The translations under genes were made by a program, and so were the position numbers. A stretch of DNA of 64,000 nucleotides from Pseudomonas sp. 5P_3.1_Bac2. Its GTDB lineage: Bacteria > Pseudomonadota > Gammaproteobacteria > Pseudomonadales > Pseudomonadaceae. Positions within the stretch are counted from its first letter, which is position 1, and each line of letters begins with the position of its first letter. Below the pieces are notes generated by a model that saw only the letters and a list, made by a program, of their open reading frames with translations, did no database searches and was not told the origin of the DNA. Below are positions 50,513-58,259 of this stretch, in pieces. The stretch covers positions 1-64,000 of the forward strand of contig NZ_JANLNY010000030.1 of NCBI RefSeq assembly GCF_025465995.1, given 5' to 3'.

Positions 50513-50677
50513 CGTTCTCAGGGCGGGGTGCAATTCCCCACCGGCGGTAATGGCACGCAAGGTGTCTAGCCCGCGAGCGCTTAGGCAGTCGGCAAGCTAA
50601 CTTGTCAGACTAACTAAGGTCAGCAGACCCGGTGTGATTCCGGGGCCGACGGTTAAAGTCCGGATAAAGAGAGAGCG
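50513..50677 (+). promoter_or_regulatory. FMN riboswitch (RFN element)
   Basis: The region contains the RFN signature blocks in order: CGTTCTCAGGGCGGGG, ATTCCCCACCGGCGGTAATG, TAGCCCGCGAGC, GGTCAGCAGACCCGGTG, ATTCCGGGGCCGACGGT and AAAGTCCGGAT. P1 is CGTTCTC (50513-50519) with GAGAGCG (50671-50677). The 419-base ribD-ribC gap holds this aptamer, its expression platform and a 31-codon frame. FMN binding should reduce expression of ribC and the genes that follow. Confidence 0.97.
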
Positions 50678-50690
50678 GGATTGCCTCTAT

Positions 50691-50757
50691 CAGGCGCGCT
50701 CAGGCGTGCTGCGAAATCCCTATCGATCAAATGCGCCCTGTTTTTTTTAAACAGGAG
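50691..50757 (+). promoter_or_regulatory. Expression platform of the FMN riboswitch
   Basis: CAGGCGC (50691-50697) or CAGGCGT (50701-50707) can pair, with one bulge, with GCGCCCTG (50733-50740), which is followed by eight T: an intrinsic terminator. Alternatively CCTGTTT (50737-50743) pairs with AAACAGG (50749-50755) and hides the AGGAG ribosome site (50753-50757). The two stems share 50737-50740, so they exclude each other. Confidence 0.65.
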
Positions 50758-50766
50758 TTGGTCTAG

Positions 50767-50862
50767 ATGTCTGATTTTTTCTCTGCGTCCTGCACGCGTG
50801 GCTCTAGCAGCCAGCGTTCGGCTGTGGGCGCGACTCAGGGGGTGCTATGTTTACCGGCATAA
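50767..50862 (+). CDS. Candidate 31-aa leader peptide upstream of ribC
   Basis: A short frame, MSDFFSASCTRGSSSQRSAV... ending VLCLPA, with AGGAG nine bases before the ATG. That ribosome site is in the riboswitch platform hairpin. The stop TAA is 16 bases inside ribC, so ribosomes finishing it could start ribC, which itself has only GGGGG just upstream. The product is Ser/Cys-rich and I do not recognise it; it may matter for coupling and not as a protein. Expression is unproven. Confidence 0.45.
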   Translation: MSDFFSASCTRGSSSQRSAVGATQGVLCLPA

Positions 50863-51509
50863 TCGAAGCCATTGGCAGTATCCGTGCGCTGAGCCCCAAA
50901 GGCGGCGACGTGCGTGTGTATGTGGCAACCGGCAAGCTCGATCTGGGCGATGTCAAACTGGGCGATAGCATTGCCGTTAACGGCGTCTGCCTGACCGCGG
51001 TAGAGCTGCCAGGTGATGGTTTTTGGGCCGATGTCAGCCGGGAAACCCTGGCCCGTACCGCCTTTATCGATCTGAAGGCCGGCAGCCCGGTTAACCTGGA
51101 AAAAGCCCTGACCCCCACCACTCGTTTGGGCGGCCATTTGGTCAGCGGTCATGTCGATGGTGTTGGTGAAGTGCTATCGCGGTCCGATAACGCCCGCGCC
51201 GTGCAATTCACCATCCGCGCGCCGCGCGACTTGGCCAAGTACATCGCACACAAAGGCTCGATCACTGTCGACGGTACCAGCCTGACGGTGAACGCGGTCA
51301 ATGGCGCTGAGTTCGAGCTGACCATCGTGCCGCACACCCTCAGCGAGACCATCATGGCGGACTACCGCCCAGGACGGCAGGTCAACCTCGAGGTCGACTT
51401 GCTGGCGCGTTATCTGGAGCGTCTGCTGCTCGGCGATAAAGCCGCTGAGCCCAAGGCTTCGGGTTTGACTGAAAGTTTTCTGGCCGCTCACGGCTTTTTG
51501 CAGAAGTAA
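50847..51509 (+). CDS. ribC: Riboflavin synthase
   Basis: Dismutates two 6,7-dimethyl-8-ribityllumazine molecules to riboflavin (also called ribE). The 220-aa protein shows the internal repeat of this family: MFTGIIEAIGSIRAL with GDSIAVNGVCLTAV in the first barrel, and GHLVSGHVDGVGEVLSR with GSITVDGTSLTVNAV in the second. It is the first full gene under the FMN riboswitch. Confidence 0.97.
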   Translation: MFTGIIEAIGSIRALSPKGGDVRVYVATGKLDLGDVKLGDSIAVNGVCLTAVELPGDGFWADVSRETLARTAFIDLKAGSPVNLEKALTPTTRLGGHLVSGHVDGVGEVLSRSDNARAVQFTIRAPRDLAKYIAHKGSITVDGTSLTVNAVNGAEFELTIVPHTLSETIMADYRPGRQVNLEVDLLARYLERLLLGDKAAEPKASGLTESFLAAHGFLQK

Positions 51510-51521
51510 GGAATTTCCCGC

Positions 51522-52616
51522 ATGTCCCTGAATAGCATTGAAGAGCTGGTTGAAGATATCCGCGCCGGCAAGATGGTCATCCTGATGGATGACGAAGATC
51601 GCGAAAACGAAGGCGACCTGATCGTCGCCTCGGAATGCATCACCCCGGAGCACATCAACTTCATGGCGCGCTTCGCCCGTGGCTTGATCTGCATGCCGAT
51701 GACCCGTGAGCGTTGCGAAACCCTCAAGCTGCCACTGATGGCGCCGCGCAACGGCTCCGGTTTCGGCACCAAATTCACCGTGTCCATCGAAGCTGCTGTG
51801 GGCGTGACCACCGGTATTTCCGCGGCGGATCGTGCGCGCACCGTGGAAGCGGCAGCGGCGAAAAACGCCAAGGCCGATGACATCGTCAGCCCTGGCCACA
51901 TCTTCCCGCTGATGGCCCAGCCAGGTGGCGTGCTGGCGCGTGCCGGGCACACTGAAGCGGCTTGCGATCTGGCCCGTCTGGGCGGTTTTGAGCCGAGCGG
52001 GGTGATCTGCGAAATCATGAACGACGACGGCACCATGGCCCGGCGTCCGGAGTTGGAAGTGTTCGCCGCTGAACACGGCATCAAGATCGGCACCATCGCC
52101 GACCTGATCCACTACCGTTTGATTCACGAGCGCACCGTGGAGCGCGCCAGTGAGCAGGTGCTGGATACCGAGCTGGGCCAGTTCAACCTGGTGACCTATC
52201 GTGATGCGGTGGAAGACACCGTGCACATGGCCCTGACGCTGGGTGAAATCGACGCCGAGCACCCGACTCTGGTGCGCGTGCATAACATGGACCCGCTGCG
52301 TGACCTGTTTATGGTCAACCTCGACGGGCGCTGGAGCATGCGTGCGGCGATGGCCGAAGTGGCCAAGGCCGGTAGCGGCGTGGTGTTGCTGCTGGGCAAC
52401 TCGCTGACCGGTAATGAACTGATGACGGGCCTGCAACGTCAACTGGCGGGTGAAGTGAAGGCCGCCACGCCGACCACTTACAGCACCGTAGGTGCCGGTT
52501 CGCAGATTCTGCGCGACCTGGGCGTGCGTAAGATGCGTTTGATGAGTTCGCCGATGAAGTTCAACGCCTTGTCCGGTTTCGACCTGGAAGTTGTAGAATA
52601 CTTGCCCTCTAACTAA
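51522..52616 (+). CDS. ribBA: 3,4-dihydroxy-2-butanone-4-phosphate synthase with degenerate GTP cyclohydrolase II-like domain
   Basis: The N-terminal domain (about 1-205) makes the four-carbon unit of riboflavin; MDDEDRENEGDLIVASE and the later GHIFPL and GHTEAACDLARLGG segments carry active-site residues. The C-terminal part (about 206-364) has the RibA fold but the zinc-binding segment HSECLTGD...RCDCG seen in the true RibA of this window is here VHNMDPLRDLFMVNLDG, without the three Cys. It should lack cyclohydrolase II activity, which ribA at 55928 supplies. Length 364 aa. Confidence 0.95.
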   Translation: MSLNSIEELVEDIRAGKMVILMDDEDRENEGDLIVASECITPEHINFMARFARGLICMPMTRERCETLKLPLMAPRNGSGFGTKFTVSIEAAVGVTTGISAADRARTVEAAAAKNAKADDIVSPGHIFPLMAQPGGVLARAGHTEAACDLARLGGFEPSGVICEIMNDDGTMARRPELEVFAAEHGIKIGTIADLIHYRLIHERTVERASEQVLDTELGQFNLVTYRDAVEDTVHMALTLGEIDAEHPTLVRVHNMDPLRDLFMVNLDGRWSMRAAMAEVAKAGSGVVLLLGNSLTGNELMTGLQRQLAGEVKAATPTTYSTVGAGSQILRDLGVRKMRLMSSPMKFNALSGFDLEVVEYLPSN

Positions 52617-52667
52617 TTCCGCCGGCTGCCCCTGGCGGCTGGCTCTTTAACTTTGACGAGACGCGTT

Positions 52668-53144
52668 ATGACCCTGAAGACCATTGAAGGTACTTTCATT
52701 GCCCCCAAGGGCCGCTTTGCCCTAGTTGTGGGCCGCTTCAACAGCTTCGTGGTGGAAAGCCTGGTAAGCGGCGCTGTTGACGCTCTGGTTCGCCACGGCG
52801 TGAGCGAAAGCGACATCACCATCATCCGTGCCCCGGGCGCGTTTGAGATTCCGCTGGTGGCACAGAAAGTTGCCCAGCGCAGCGAGTTCGACGCGATCAT
52901 CGCCCTGGGCGCCGTGATCCGTGGCGGTACTCCGCACTTTGAATACGTTGCTGGCGAATGCACCAAGGGCCTGGCCCAGGTGTCCATGGAGTTCGGCGTA
53001 CCGGTTGCATTCGGCGTACTGACTGTGGATTCCATCGAACAAGCCATCGAGCGTTCCGGCACCAAAGCTGGCAACAAAGGTGCTGAAGCGGCACTGTCGG
53101 CGCTGGAAATGGTCAGCCTGCTGGCACAGTTGGAGGCCAAGTGA
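52668..53144 (+). CDS. ribH: 6,7-dimethyl-8-ribityllumazine synthase
   Basis: Condenses the pyrimidine and the butanone phosphate to lumazine, the substrate of riboflavin synthase; named ribE in some Pseudomonas annotations. The 158-aa protein has VGRFNSFVVESLVSGAVDAL, RAPGAFEIPLVAQK, IALGAVIRGGTPHFEYV with the active-site His, and FGVLTVDS. ATG at 52668. Its stop overlaps the nusB GTG by three bases. Confidence 0.97.
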   Translation: MTLKTIEGTFIAPKGRFALVVGRFNSFVVESLVSGAVDALVRHGVSESDITIIRAPGAFEIPLVAQKVAQRSEFDAIIALGAVIRGGTPHFEYVAGECTKGLAQVSMEFGVPVAFGVLTVDSIEQAIERSGTKAGNKGAEAALSALEMVSLLAQLEAK

Positions 53145-53635
53145 GCCAGATCGAAAATGGGCAACAGCCCCAGGCACCGAAAGGTCCTAAGGCGCCCAGC
53201 GGTAAAACCCTAGCGCGCCGTCAGGCGCGCAGTCTGGCCATGCAAGCCCTGTATTCCTGGCACATGGCGGGTCAGGCGCTGAACGAAATCGAAGCGCAGT
53301 TCCGCGTCGATAACGATTTCAGCGCTGTCGACGGCAGCTACTTCCACGAAATTCTGCACGGCGTGCCGCGGCAGAAGGCCGAGATTGACGGCGCCTTTGA
53401 GTCGCTGCTGGATCGTCCGCTGGATGAAATCGATCCGGTGGAGTTGTCGATTCTGCGTCTGTCGACCTACGAACTGAAAAACCGCGTCGACATCCCGTAC
53501 CGCGTGGTGATCAACGAAGGCATCGAGCTGGCCAAAGTATTCGGCGCCACCGACGGCCACAAGTTCGTCAACGGTGTGCTGGATAAGCTGGCGCCGCGTT
53601 TGCGCGCTGAAGAAGTTCGCGCTTACAAGCGCTGA
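53141..53635 (+). CDS. nusB: Transcription antitermination protein NusB
   Basis: NusB with S10 binds boxA RNA in rRNA operons. The 164-aa protein has a disordered Gly/Pro/Lys N-terminus, then ARRQARSLAMQALYSWHMAG, LSILRLSTYELKNRVDIPYR and VINEGIELAKVFGATDGHKF. It starts with GTG at 53141 inside the ribH stop; the ribH-nusB pair is widely conserved. Confidence 0.97.
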   Translation: MSQIENGQQPQAPKGPKAPSGKTLARRQARSLAMQALYSWHMAGQALNEIEAQFRVDNDFSAVDGSYFHEILHGVPRQKAEIDGAFESLLDRPLDEIDPVELSILRLSTYELKNRVDIPYRVVINEGIELAKVFGATDGHKFVNGVLDKLAPRLRAEEVRAYKR

Positions 53636-53648
53636 TCGGCTGCTTGCC

Positions 53649-54614
53649 TTGGGTGAGTTCGAGCTGATCCGTCACTACTTCGCCGCTGCGCCCTGTGCGC
53701 AGGCCGGCGGGGCGGTGGCTTTAGGTATTGGTGATGACTGCGCCTTGCTGAATATTCCAGCCGGGGAGCAGTTGGCCGTCTCCACCGATACCTTGGTAGC
53801 CGGTGTGCATTTCCCCCATGGGCCTGACCCTTTTTTATTGGGCCAACGTGGCCTCGCAGTGGCGGCCAGTGACCTGGCGGCCATGGCGGCAACACCTATT
53901 GGTTTTACCCTTGCCCTAACGTTGCCCGCTGCCGAGCCTGCTTGGCTGGCGGACTTCGCCCGTGGTTTAGAGCTGATGGCGCAGCACTGTGCACTGCGTT
54001 TGATCGGCGGCGACACCACCCGAGGCCCGTTAAGCCTGACGCTCACGGTGTTCGGTCATGTCCCCCAGGGCCAGGCGCTGACCCGCAGTGGCGCGCAAGT
54101 GGGCGACTTGCTCTGCGTCGGCGGGGAGCTGGGCGATGCGGCGGGGGCCTTGCCCTTAGTGCTCGCGGAGCAGGCGGTCACGGGCGCCGCGGCCGAGGCT
54201 TTGCTGGCGCGCTATTGGTCGCCCCAGCCGCAGCTCGAACTGGGCCTGGCCCTGCGCGGTAAGGCGACGGCGGCGCTGGATATCTCCGATGGTTTGCTCG
54301 CCGACTGCGGCCATATCGCCACCGCCTCGGGAGTGGCCTTGTACATTGAACAGGCGCGGGTGCCGTTATCCGCCGCACTGCGTCAAGTCGCTGGGGCTAA
54401 TGCACTGAACTGCGCGCTGACCGGCGGCGATGACTATCGCCTCGCCTTCACCTTGCCGGCACCTTATCTGCCGCAGTTGCAGCAAGCCGGCTGGCCGCTG
54501 CAGGTGATCGGCCACGTACAGGCCGGCGCTGGCGTGCATCTGTTGGATCAGCAGGACCAAGCGGTGAGCATCGGCCATAGCGGCTATCAACATTTTGGAT
54601 CAAGCAGTGACTAA
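53649..54614 (+). CDS. thiL: Thiamine-monophosphate kinase
   Basis: Phosphorylates thiamine monophosphate to thiamine diphosphate. The 321-aa protein has the AIR-synthase-like fold: GEFELIRHYFAAAP, GIGDDCALLNIP, STDTLVAGVHFP, ASDLAAMAATP, GGDTTRGPLSLT and ALDISDGLLADCGH for ATP and magnesium. Homologues begin at MGEFELI, which points to a TTG start at 53649, 13 bases after nusB. No strong ribosome site is seen there, so translation may rely on coupling. An upstream in-frame ATG at 53574 inside nusB is less likely. Confidence 0.93.
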   Translation: MGEFELIRHYFAAAPCAQAGGAVALGIGDDCALLNIPAGEQLAVSTDTLVAGVHFPHGPDPFLLGQRGLAVAASDLAAMAATPIGFTLALTLPAAEPAWLADFARGLELMAQHCALRLIGGDTTRGPLSLTLTVFGHVPQGQALTRSGAQVGDLLCVGGELGDAAGALPLVLAEQAVTGAAAEALLARYWSPQPQLELGLALRGKATAALDISDGLLADCGHIATASGVALYIEQARVPLSAALRQVAGANALNCALTGGDDYRLAFTLPAPYLPQLQQAGWPLQVIGHVQAGAGVHLLDQQDQAVSIGHSGYQHFGSSSD

Positions 54615-55140
54615 CCCGACTAAGCAAAGCTCGCCCACCTCCGTGCCGCCATCGGTGTGGAGCAATCCCTGGCATTTCATCGCCTTTGGCTTCGGCACTG
54701 GGACCATGCGCAAAGCGCCAGGCACCTGGGGCTCGCTGGCGGCGTTGCCGTTTATTCCGCTGCTGCAAATGTTGTCCGACTGGGGCTACTGGCTGGTGGT
54801 GGCGCTGAGCACGCTGTTCGGCTTTTGGCTGTGTGGCAAGGTGGCCCGCGATCTGCGCGTGCATGACCACGAGGGTATCGTCTGGGACGAAATCGTCGGC
54901 ATGTGGATCACCCTATGGCTGGTGCCAGAGGGTTGGGTTTGGCTACTGGTCGGTTTTCTGGTGTTCCGCTTTTTCGACATTCTTAAGCCATGGCCGATCA
55001 GTTGGGTCGACCGCAATGTGCATGGCGGCGTCGGCATCATGCTCGATGACCTCCTTGCGGCCGTGTGCGCCTGGCTGACCATGCAGGCGCTGGTATGGGG
55101 CTGGGGCCATGGTGGGGCGGCGATCTTAGGCTTGGCCTAG
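54607..55140 (+). CDS. pgpA: Phosphatidylglycerophosphatase A
   Basis: Dephosphorylates phosphatidylglycerol phosphate in the inner membrane. The 177-aa protein has the family motif FGTGTMRKAPGTWGSLAALP near residues 27-46, a conserved acidic site HDHEGIVWDEIVGMWITL, and about four hydrophobic helices. I take GTG at 54607 (MTNPTKQ...), overlapping thiL by eight bases; a TTG at 54595 is possible. The order nusB-thiL-pgpA is typical of gammaproteobacteria. Confidence 0.93.
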   Translation: MTNPTKQSSPTSVPPSVWSNPWHFIAFGFGTGTMRKAPGTWGSLAALPFIPLLQMLSDWGYWLVVALSTLFGFWLCGKVARDLRVHDHEGIVWDEIVGMWITLWLVPEGWVWLLVGFLVFRFFDILKPWPISWVDRNVHGGVGIMLDDLLAAVCAWLTMQALVWGWGHGGAAILGLA

Positions 55141-55170
55141 GGCTTAATAACAATAACGGCGAGGCAGGTC

Positions 55171-55818
55171 ATGCAAGCTCTCAAGCGGGTTCTGCTCATG
55201 CTCGGGGTGACTGCTGTGCTGCCGGTTTGGGCGGCCAGCAATGTGCAAGTGGTGGGGTTGTTTCCCGGCGCGGCGGTGCTCAATGTCGACGGTCAGCGCA
55301 AGCTGGTCAAGGTCGGCCAAAGTGGCCCCGGCGGTGTCCAAGTGGTGAGCGCCGACAGTCGTGGCGCAGTGTTGCGGGTCAATGGCGTCGAGCGCAGCTA
55401 TGGCTTGAGCCGCGAGTACAGCGAAGGTTTTGCCGAGACGCAGAAAACCGGCCTGAGCGTGGCCAAAGGGCAGGGTGGGCATTACTGGGTCGCCGGCTCG
55501 ATCAACGAGCAGATGGTGCACTTTATGGTCGATACCGGCGCCACGGCCATCGCCATGAATGAAGATCAGGCGCGGCGCTTGGGCTTGGATTACCGGGTCA
55601 GTGGCCAACCCATGCAGGTCAGCACCGCCAGCGGTGTAGCCCAGGGCTGGCGGGTGACGCTGGCGCAGGTCAAGGTCGGCGATATTGAGGTGCTGGGCGT
55701 GGATGCGGTGGTGGTGGCTGGCAGTTTTCCCAGTGAAACCTTACTCGGTATGAGTTTTCTAAATCGCGTGGGCTGGCGCGTCGAGCAAGACCGGCTGGTA
55801 CTTGAAGCCAAGTATTAG
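55171..55818 (+). CDS. Periplasmic retropepsin-like aspartic protease family protein
   Basis: A 215-aa protein: signal peptide about 1-22 (LKRVLLMLGVTAVLPVWA), a beta-rich N-terminal domain (VQVVGLFPGAAVLNVDGQRK), and a retropepsin fold from about residue 100 (GHYWVAGSINEQMVHFMVDT) with catalytic VDTGAT near residue 118 and the hydrophobic LLGMSFLNRVGW near the end. One catalytic Asp per subunit means it would act as a dimer, as in retroviral proteases and the TIGR02281 clan AA family. Substrate not known. Position corresponds to PA4048. Confidence 0.82.
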   Translation: MQALKRVLLMLGVTAVLPVWAASNVQVVGLFPGAAVLNVDGQRKLVKVGQSGPGGVQVVSADSRGAVLRVNGVERSYGLSREYSEGFAETQKTGLSVAKGQGGHYWVAGSINEQMVHFMVDTGATAIAMNEDQARRLGLDYRVSGQPMQVSTASGVAQGWRVTLAQVKVGDIEVLGVDAVVVAGSFPSETLLGMSFLNRVGWRVEQDRLVLEAKY

Positions 55819-55927
55819 GGCGAAAGCCTTAATAGCTGTTATCAACAATTCAGACTCAATGGCCGTCGGGGCCGCTGGTACAATGCCCGACCTTTAATGA
55901 TCTGACTTTATATTTTAGGAGCACCCG

Positions 55928-56548
55928 GTGTCCGTCGTGTTTGTTGCTGCTTCCCAACTCCCCACGCCATTTGGTGTGTTCACCATGCATGGCTTCCTCG
56001 ATGAGGAAACGGGTAAGGAGCACGTTGCTCTGACTTTCGGCGATATCGCCGATGGTGCGCCGGTGCTGGGCCGTTTGCATTCTGAGTGCTTAACCGGTGA
56101 TGCACTGTTTAGCCTGCGCTGCGATTGCGGCTTTCAGCTTGAAGCGGCGCTGCGCGCCATCGCTGAAGAAGGTCGGGGCGTGTTGCTCTATCTGCGTCAG
56201 GAAGGCCGTGGCATTGGCCTGCTGAATAAAATCCGCGCTTACGAGCTGCAAGACGGCGGCGCCGATACCGTAGAAGCCAACGAGCGGCTGGGCTTTGCTG
56301 CGGATCTGCGCGACTACCGGATTTGCCTGCCGATGCTGGAGCACCTCGGTGTGTCGCAACTGAAGTTGATGACCAACAACCCACGCAAGGTCAAAGCCTT
56401 GACCGACATGGGCATTCAGGTGGCTGACCGGGTACCGCTGCAAAAGGGCCTGAACAGCTACAACGAGAAGTACCTGGCGACCAAAGCTGGCAAGCTGGGT
56501 CATATGCTCGGCAGCCTGCATCAGAACGAATCTGAGGGCAGTCTGTGA
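55928..56548 (+). CDS. ribA: GTP cyclohydrolase II
   Basis: First committed step of riboflavin synthesis: GTP to the diaminopyrimidine, formate and pyrophosphate. The 206-aa protein has the zinc site in HSECLTGDALFSLRCDCGFQ, the catalytic LLYLRQEGRGIGL, NEKYLATKAGKLGH at the end, and the NNPRKV loop. It begins with GTG at 55928 behind TTAGGAG. A TACAAT (55879-55884) upstream may be a -10, but no good -35 is seen. It complements the inactive C-terminal domain of RibBA. Confidence 0.96.
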   Translation: MSVVFVAASQLPTPFGVFTMHGFLDEETGKEHVALTFGDIADGAPVLGRLHSECLTGDALFSLRCDCGFQLEAALRAIAEEGRGVLLYLRQEGRGIGLLNKIRAYELQDGGADTVEANERLGFAADLRDYRICLPMLEHLGVSQLKLMTNNPRKVKALTDMGIQVADRVPLQKGLNSYNEKYLATKAGKLGHMLGSLHQNESEGSL

Positions 56549-56967
56549 GTCGTTTAGTGCAACGTCGGCGTTTGGCTGGGCAGTGGTGGGGCTTGTTAGC
56601 GGTAAGTCTGGCGCCGCTGTTGATCAGTTTTGAACTCTTCAGCGCAGGGCGTCAGCCCGGCAGCTTGACCATGCCGCTGTTTATTCTCGCCCTGTTATCG
56701 CTGTTTCTTAGCCTGCGCGGCTTTAACGCCTATAAGCATGCACTGATCGCCTGCGAAAAAGCCTTGGGCACCCCAGAGGAAGACAGCGCCTGGCAGCAGC
56801 TGGGCCGTGTGCGGGCAAAATCGGCATTGATTGCGGCGCTACCGGCTTGGTTGGCGGCGGTCGCGGTATTCGCCGGCCTTGAGGCGGTACCGTTGATTCT
56901 GCTGGGCTGCGCCACCTTGCTGATGCTCTATCTGTATCGCATTCCGCGCCGTCTCGGCCGCGCCTGA
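56545..56967 (+). CDS. Small inner-membrane protein of unknown function
   Basis: A 140-aa protein with four hydrophobic segments in two pairs (about 15-30, 44-58, 93-108, 112-128), separated by a polar loop (EKALGTPEEDSAWQQLGRVR). No recognised family. The GTG at 56545 overlaps the ribA stop by four bases, so it is coupled to ribA. The same place in P. aeruginosa holds a similar-sized hypothetical gene (PA4046). Confidence 0.72.
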   Translation: MSRLVQRRRLAGQWWGLLAVSLAPLLISFELFSAGRQPGSLTMPLFILALLSLFLSLRGFNAYKHALIACEKALGTPEEDSAWQQLGRVRAKSALIAALPAWLAAVAVFAGLEAVPLILLGCATLLMLYLYRIPRRLGRA

Positions 56968-56986
56968 TGCAGAGCGGCGCGCTGAC

Positions 56987-57526
56987 TTAGCTCGGCGCGC
57001 CGTAACTCTTGCTGACAAAGGCGGTTTCGACGAAGCCGCGGCGCTGGTTGACCACCAAGGTCAGGACAAAGAAGAAGTTGCACATTAGGTTGCATAGCCG
57101 CGGCAAAATCGCCGCTACCTGTTTCCCCTCTTGATCGACCCGCACCAAGGCGCGAATGGCCTTTTTGGCGTTGCTGCGCGCCTGATTAAGTTGCGGCACC
57201 GGTACGGCGCCACGGGGCAATACGAAGCGGTGCAGCCGCTCGCCCAACTCCGTGCAGTAATGCCTTAAACGGCCATTGAGCCATTGCAAATCCGCCTCCT
57301 CGATAGCCAAGCGCCCACGCACTGAGCCGTTGAGGTGAAAGGCCAGCGGCTGCAACTGTTCCAGGTCAGCGCGCAGGTCGCTGAACTCGTCGCCCAGATA
57401 GGCCAGCACGCCACCGATCTGCGCGCACAGCTCATCGGTGATCACCTCGAAGTCGCACAGACAGGAGCTTTCCTGAATAAACGGGTAGCAGACTTCATCC
57501 ATATTCTTGCTGAGTTTTAACGGCAT
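56987..57526 (-). CDS. PduO-type cobalamin adenosyltransferase fold protein, catalytic motifs degenerate
   Basis: A 179-aa helical protein that lines up with PduO-type ATP:cob(I)alamin adenosyltransferases: ITDELCAQIGGVLAYLGDE for the family's VDELNSxIG; HRFVLPRGAVPVPQLNQARS for FILPGGS...LHxART; RLCNLMCNFFFVLTLVVNQR for the NRLSD...N end. The N-terminal ATP segment KIYTRTGDDG is missing, GGS is RGA, and the Arg-rich CRRAER is KKAIRA. Activity is doubtful; a B12-binding or chaperone role is possible. It is the last gene of the btu operon, four bases after btuD. Confidence 0.65.
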   Translation of the reverse strand: MPLKLSKNMDEVCYPFIQESSCLCDFEVITDELCAQIGGVLAYLGDEFSDLRADLEQLQPLAFHLNGSVRGRLAIEEADLQWLNGRLRHYCTELGERLHRFVLPRGAVPVPQLNQARSNAKKAIRALVRVDQEGKQVAAILPRLCNLMCNFFFVLTLVVNQRRGFVETAFVSKSYGAPS

Positions 57527-57530
57527 GGCT

Positions 57531-58259
57531 TCACTTCGGCACGATCAGAGGGGGCTGGTGATTGAGGTCGACGTGCACCTCCACGCCGAAGGCGGCGCGC
57601 AGGTTATCGGCGCTAAGCACGCTGGCCGGGCTGCCGAAAGCCAGCAGGCGGCCACCGGCGAGCAGGCACAGCTGATCGCAGTAGCGCGCGGCCAGGCTCA
57701 AGTCATGGATGGATAAAATCGTCGCCCGCTGCGCGTTGGCATGCTCACGCAGCAATTGCATGACCTTGCCTTGATGCAGCAGGTCGAGGCTGGCGATGGG
57801 CTCATCCGCCAGTACCACTTGCGGTTGCCCGGCCAAAACCCGGGCCAGCCAGACCCGCGCCTGTTCGCCACCGGAAAGCTGCGCCACCGGGCGCTGCCGC
57901 CATTGGCCGACGGCCGTTTGCTGCAGGGCGCTGTCGATTGCCGCCGCGTCTTCGTCGCCCCACGGCAGGCGGCCGAGGCTGACCACATCCTCGACCCGTA
58001 AATCCCAGGCGCTGTGCTGGGCTTGCGGCAGATAGCCAAGCTGTTGCGCGCGCTGGCGCGGTTTGAGCTGGCTGAGGGGCGCGCCTTGGTAATGGATCTG
58101 GCCACGGTAGTCCTGAATCCCGGCCAGGCATTGCAGCAGCGTCGATTTGCCGGCGCCGTTGGGGCCGATAATCCCCAGCATCTGCCCGGCGGCAAGGCTA
58201 AAACTCAGCGGCAGTAAACGGCCGGGCACGCTCAGTTGCTCAATCTGCATCAGCGCCAT
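57531..58259 (-). CDS. btuD: Vitamin B12 ABC transporter ATP-binding protein
   Basis: The 242-aa ATPase of the BtuCDF importer. Walker A GPNGAGKST near residues 33-41, signature LSGGEQARVWLA, Walker B VVLADEPIASLD and H-loop SIHDLSLA are all present. It overlaps btuC by ten bases; an ATG at 58250 is an alternative start. Assignment as B12-specific comes from the operon and the riboswitch. Confidence 0.92.
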   Translation of the reverse strand: MALMQIEQLSVPGRLLPLSFSLAAGQMLGIIGPNGAGKSTLLQCLAGIQDYRGQIHYQGAPLSQLKPRQRAQQLGYLPQAQHSAWDLRVEDVVSLGRLPWGDEDAAAIDSALQQTAVGQWRQRPVAQLSGGEQARVWLARVLAGQPQVVLADEPIASLDLLHQGKVMQLLREHANAQRATILSIHDLSLAARYCDQLCLLAGGRLLAFGSPASVLSADNLRAAFGVEVHVDLNHQPPLIVPK

